Source: RUG11237 sp045126515
Lineage (GTDB): Bacteria > Bacillota > Clostridia > Lachnospirales > Lachnospiraceae
DNA: 64,000 nt
Direction of reading: 5' to 3'
NCBI GenBank assembly: GCA_045126515.1
Contig: JBGVOM010000048.1
Span: forward strand, 1-64,000
The number at the start of each line of letters is the position of its first letter. Positions within the stretch are counted from its first letter, which is position 1. Both the position numbers and the translations under genes were made by a program. The notes beneath the pieces were generated by a model that worked only from the letters and a program-made list of their open reading frames with translations, made no database searches and had not been told where the DNA came from. Shown in pieces: positions 62,899 through 64,000 of this stretch.

Positions 62899-64000
62899 CT
62901 ATTCTTCCCTTCTCAACAATTCTAAAAATTCTTCCTCTGGAAGAGGTTTTGAAAAATAGAATCCCTGAATATAATCTATATTAAGCTGCTCTAATTTATC
63001 CAATTGATGCTTTTCTTCCACCCCTTCCGCTACCGTATGCATCTGCATGCCCTTTATCATCCCAATAGCCGCTTCCATAATCATTTTTCCTTTCTCACTG
63101 TCAAAATAAGACATGGTCATTTTGCGGTCAAATTTTACAATTTGCACGGGTAGTTCTAAGATATAATTCAGATTAGAATAGCCTGTTCCAAAATCATCCA
63201 GCGAAAAAGATACACCGTATGCCTGTAATTTTTCCATGTTCTGCAACAGTATTTCTTTTGATTTTACAGTAGCAGATTCTGTAATTTCCAAATTAATCAT
63301 GGTCGGATCTACTCCTGTTTCCTTCATTATCTTTATAAACCGTTCTGCCAGCTCCTCCTGAACACATTGAACGGCAGAAAGATTAATTTCCACATACTGG
63401 ATTCCCTTTTCTTTCAGCTTTGCCTCTTTTAAAAGTGTACACACCTTTTGAAACACAATTTCTCCCAACTGTAAAATGGAACCATTCTTTTCTGCCACAG
63501 GAATAAACTGTGCAGGTAGCATAAAGGAGCCGTCATTGTTTCGTATTCTTACCAGAGCCTCTGCTGATACATAACATTGCTTTCTTGTGGAATAAATAGG
63601 CTGATAGAATACCTGAACACGGTCTTCTTCAATGGCTTCTCCAATCTGCTGTCCTATTTCTACATTTTCCTGAACCTTATCAACCCAGGCCTTGTCCATA
63701 ATCATAATGTTATGATTACTATACTTTTTTCCTTCACTGACAAAAAAGCGCGTAAATTCCAGCAATTTTTCTGTATCCTTCACTACGAAGCAATCCGGTA
63801 CCTGAAATAAGCGGATATTAATGTATACATTTTTTCCAGACACTTTCCAGAATGATTTGAACCTCTGAAGTATTTTTTCTGAAACTTCTTCCATACTTTT
63901 CTCGTCTCGAAATAAAAGAGTGTACTCCCAGCCCTCATTCTTAAAAACTACTGTCTGTTCTATACTATCCAAATATTTAGACACTGTTTCCAGGATTTTA
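62899..64000 (-). CDS. EAL-domain cyclic-di-GMP phosphodiesterase (5' end missing)
   Basis: The last ~367 codons of a gene whose start lies beyond the window; the frame stays open to base 64000. The EAL domain (about the last 250 residues) keeps key motifs: AEALVRIRN, INLEITES, LDDFGTGYSNL, VKFDRK, AEGVEEKHQL and QGFYFSKPLP, so it should hydrolyse c-di-GMP. The preceding ~100 residues look like a degenerate GGDEF or sensory segment without an intact GGDEF motif in view. Confidence 0.85.
   Translation of the reverse strand, partial: KILETVSKYLDSIEQTVVFKNEGWEYTLLFRDEKSMEEVSEKILQRFKSFWKVSGKNVYINIRLFQVPDCFVVKDTEKLLEFTRFFVSEGKKYSNHNIMIMDKAWVDKVQENVEIGQQIGEAIEEDRVQVFYQPIYSTRKQCYVSAEALVRIRNNDGSFMLPAQFIPVAEKNGSILQLGEIVFQKVCTLLKEAKLKEKGIQYVEINLSAVQCVQEELAERFIKIMKETGVDPTMINLEITESATVKSKEILLQNMEKLQAYGVSFSLDDFGTGYSNLNYILELPVQIVKFDRKMTMSYFDSEKGKMIMEAAIGMIKGMQMHTVAEGVEEKHQLDKLEQLNIDYIQGFYFSKPLPEEEFLELLRREE

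Overview
The window looks like a chromosomal segment of a spore-forming, AT-rich Clostridia bacterium, most likely Lachnospiraceae. The evidence is an SASP-like spore protein gene, a SigH homologue, three T-box leaders, a two-gene SUF-like iron-sulfur system (sufC-sufB/smsB), an indirect Asn-tRNA pathway (archaeal-type AspRS plus GatCAB), LL-diaminopimelate aminotransferase, AddAB, and a cytoplasmic hydrogenase-like chemoreceptor. Almost every gene is on the minus strand. The exceptions are one tRNA, one small membrane protein, the hydrogenase-like receptor and one IS110-family transposase.

Layout, left to right. 1-366: a large GC-rich palindromic element next to the end of valS. 367-3506: valS with its Val T-box leader. 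3503-5970: a hypoxanthine/uracil-DNA-glycosylase-like gene and a glycogen debranching enzyme. 6133-7949: a 35-bp-arm palindrome and sufC-sufB. 7980-10328: the spore protein, then a padR-DUF1700-DUF4097-pspC envelope module. 10578-17211: a giant InlB-repeat secreted protein and a BspA-type LRR protein. 17351-21536: a reduced Tad/Flp-like locus with an ATPase, a double T2SF-like membrane protein and several very small pilin-like proteins, two of them only 36 and 45 aa. 21797-28859: addA-addB. 28936-34570: a Cys T-box operon, cysE-cysS-mrnC-rlmB-sigH-LCP. 34576-36279: GNAT and ispF. 36487-36559: tRNA-Thr. 36719-38782: small membrane proteins, a VOC protein and exonuclease III. 38966-40897: ferredoxin-hydrogenase-MCP fusion. 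41037-46049: aspS2-gatC-gatA-gatB behind a T box whose specifier reads as Asn. 46188-47570: a DUF4143-type AAA ATPase. 47727-50770: a GT2 and a DUF2298 membrane protein. 50951-54973: glnA-ANTAR regulator-dapF-dapL, with an IS110 element inserted just upstream. 56625-61369: a zinc-type binding lipoprotein with Fur-family boxes, a MIF-like tautomerase, a Fur-family regulator and clpB under CIRCE. 61518-64000: an Fn3 secreted protein and the 3' part of an EAL protein.

Points of most interest: (1) a structured repeat of about 135 bp present twice, each time placed directly after the T-box terminator and before the aminoacyl-tRNA synthetase start codon, with base-pair-preserving differences in its first stem; (2) the hydrogenase-like chemoreceptor, which keeps all four H-cluster cysteines but lacks the proton-transfer cysteine; (3) the minimal Tad-like locus with tiny subunits sharing an N-terminal EYG signature; (4) the Asn-specifier T box controlling aspS2-gatCAB; (5) the isolated 180-bp palindromic element at the left edge; (6) two almost identical promoters in front of the debranching enzyme and the suf genes.

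No CRISPR array, rRNA, prophage or recognisable antiphage operon was seen. All calls are from reading the sequence; no database search was run.
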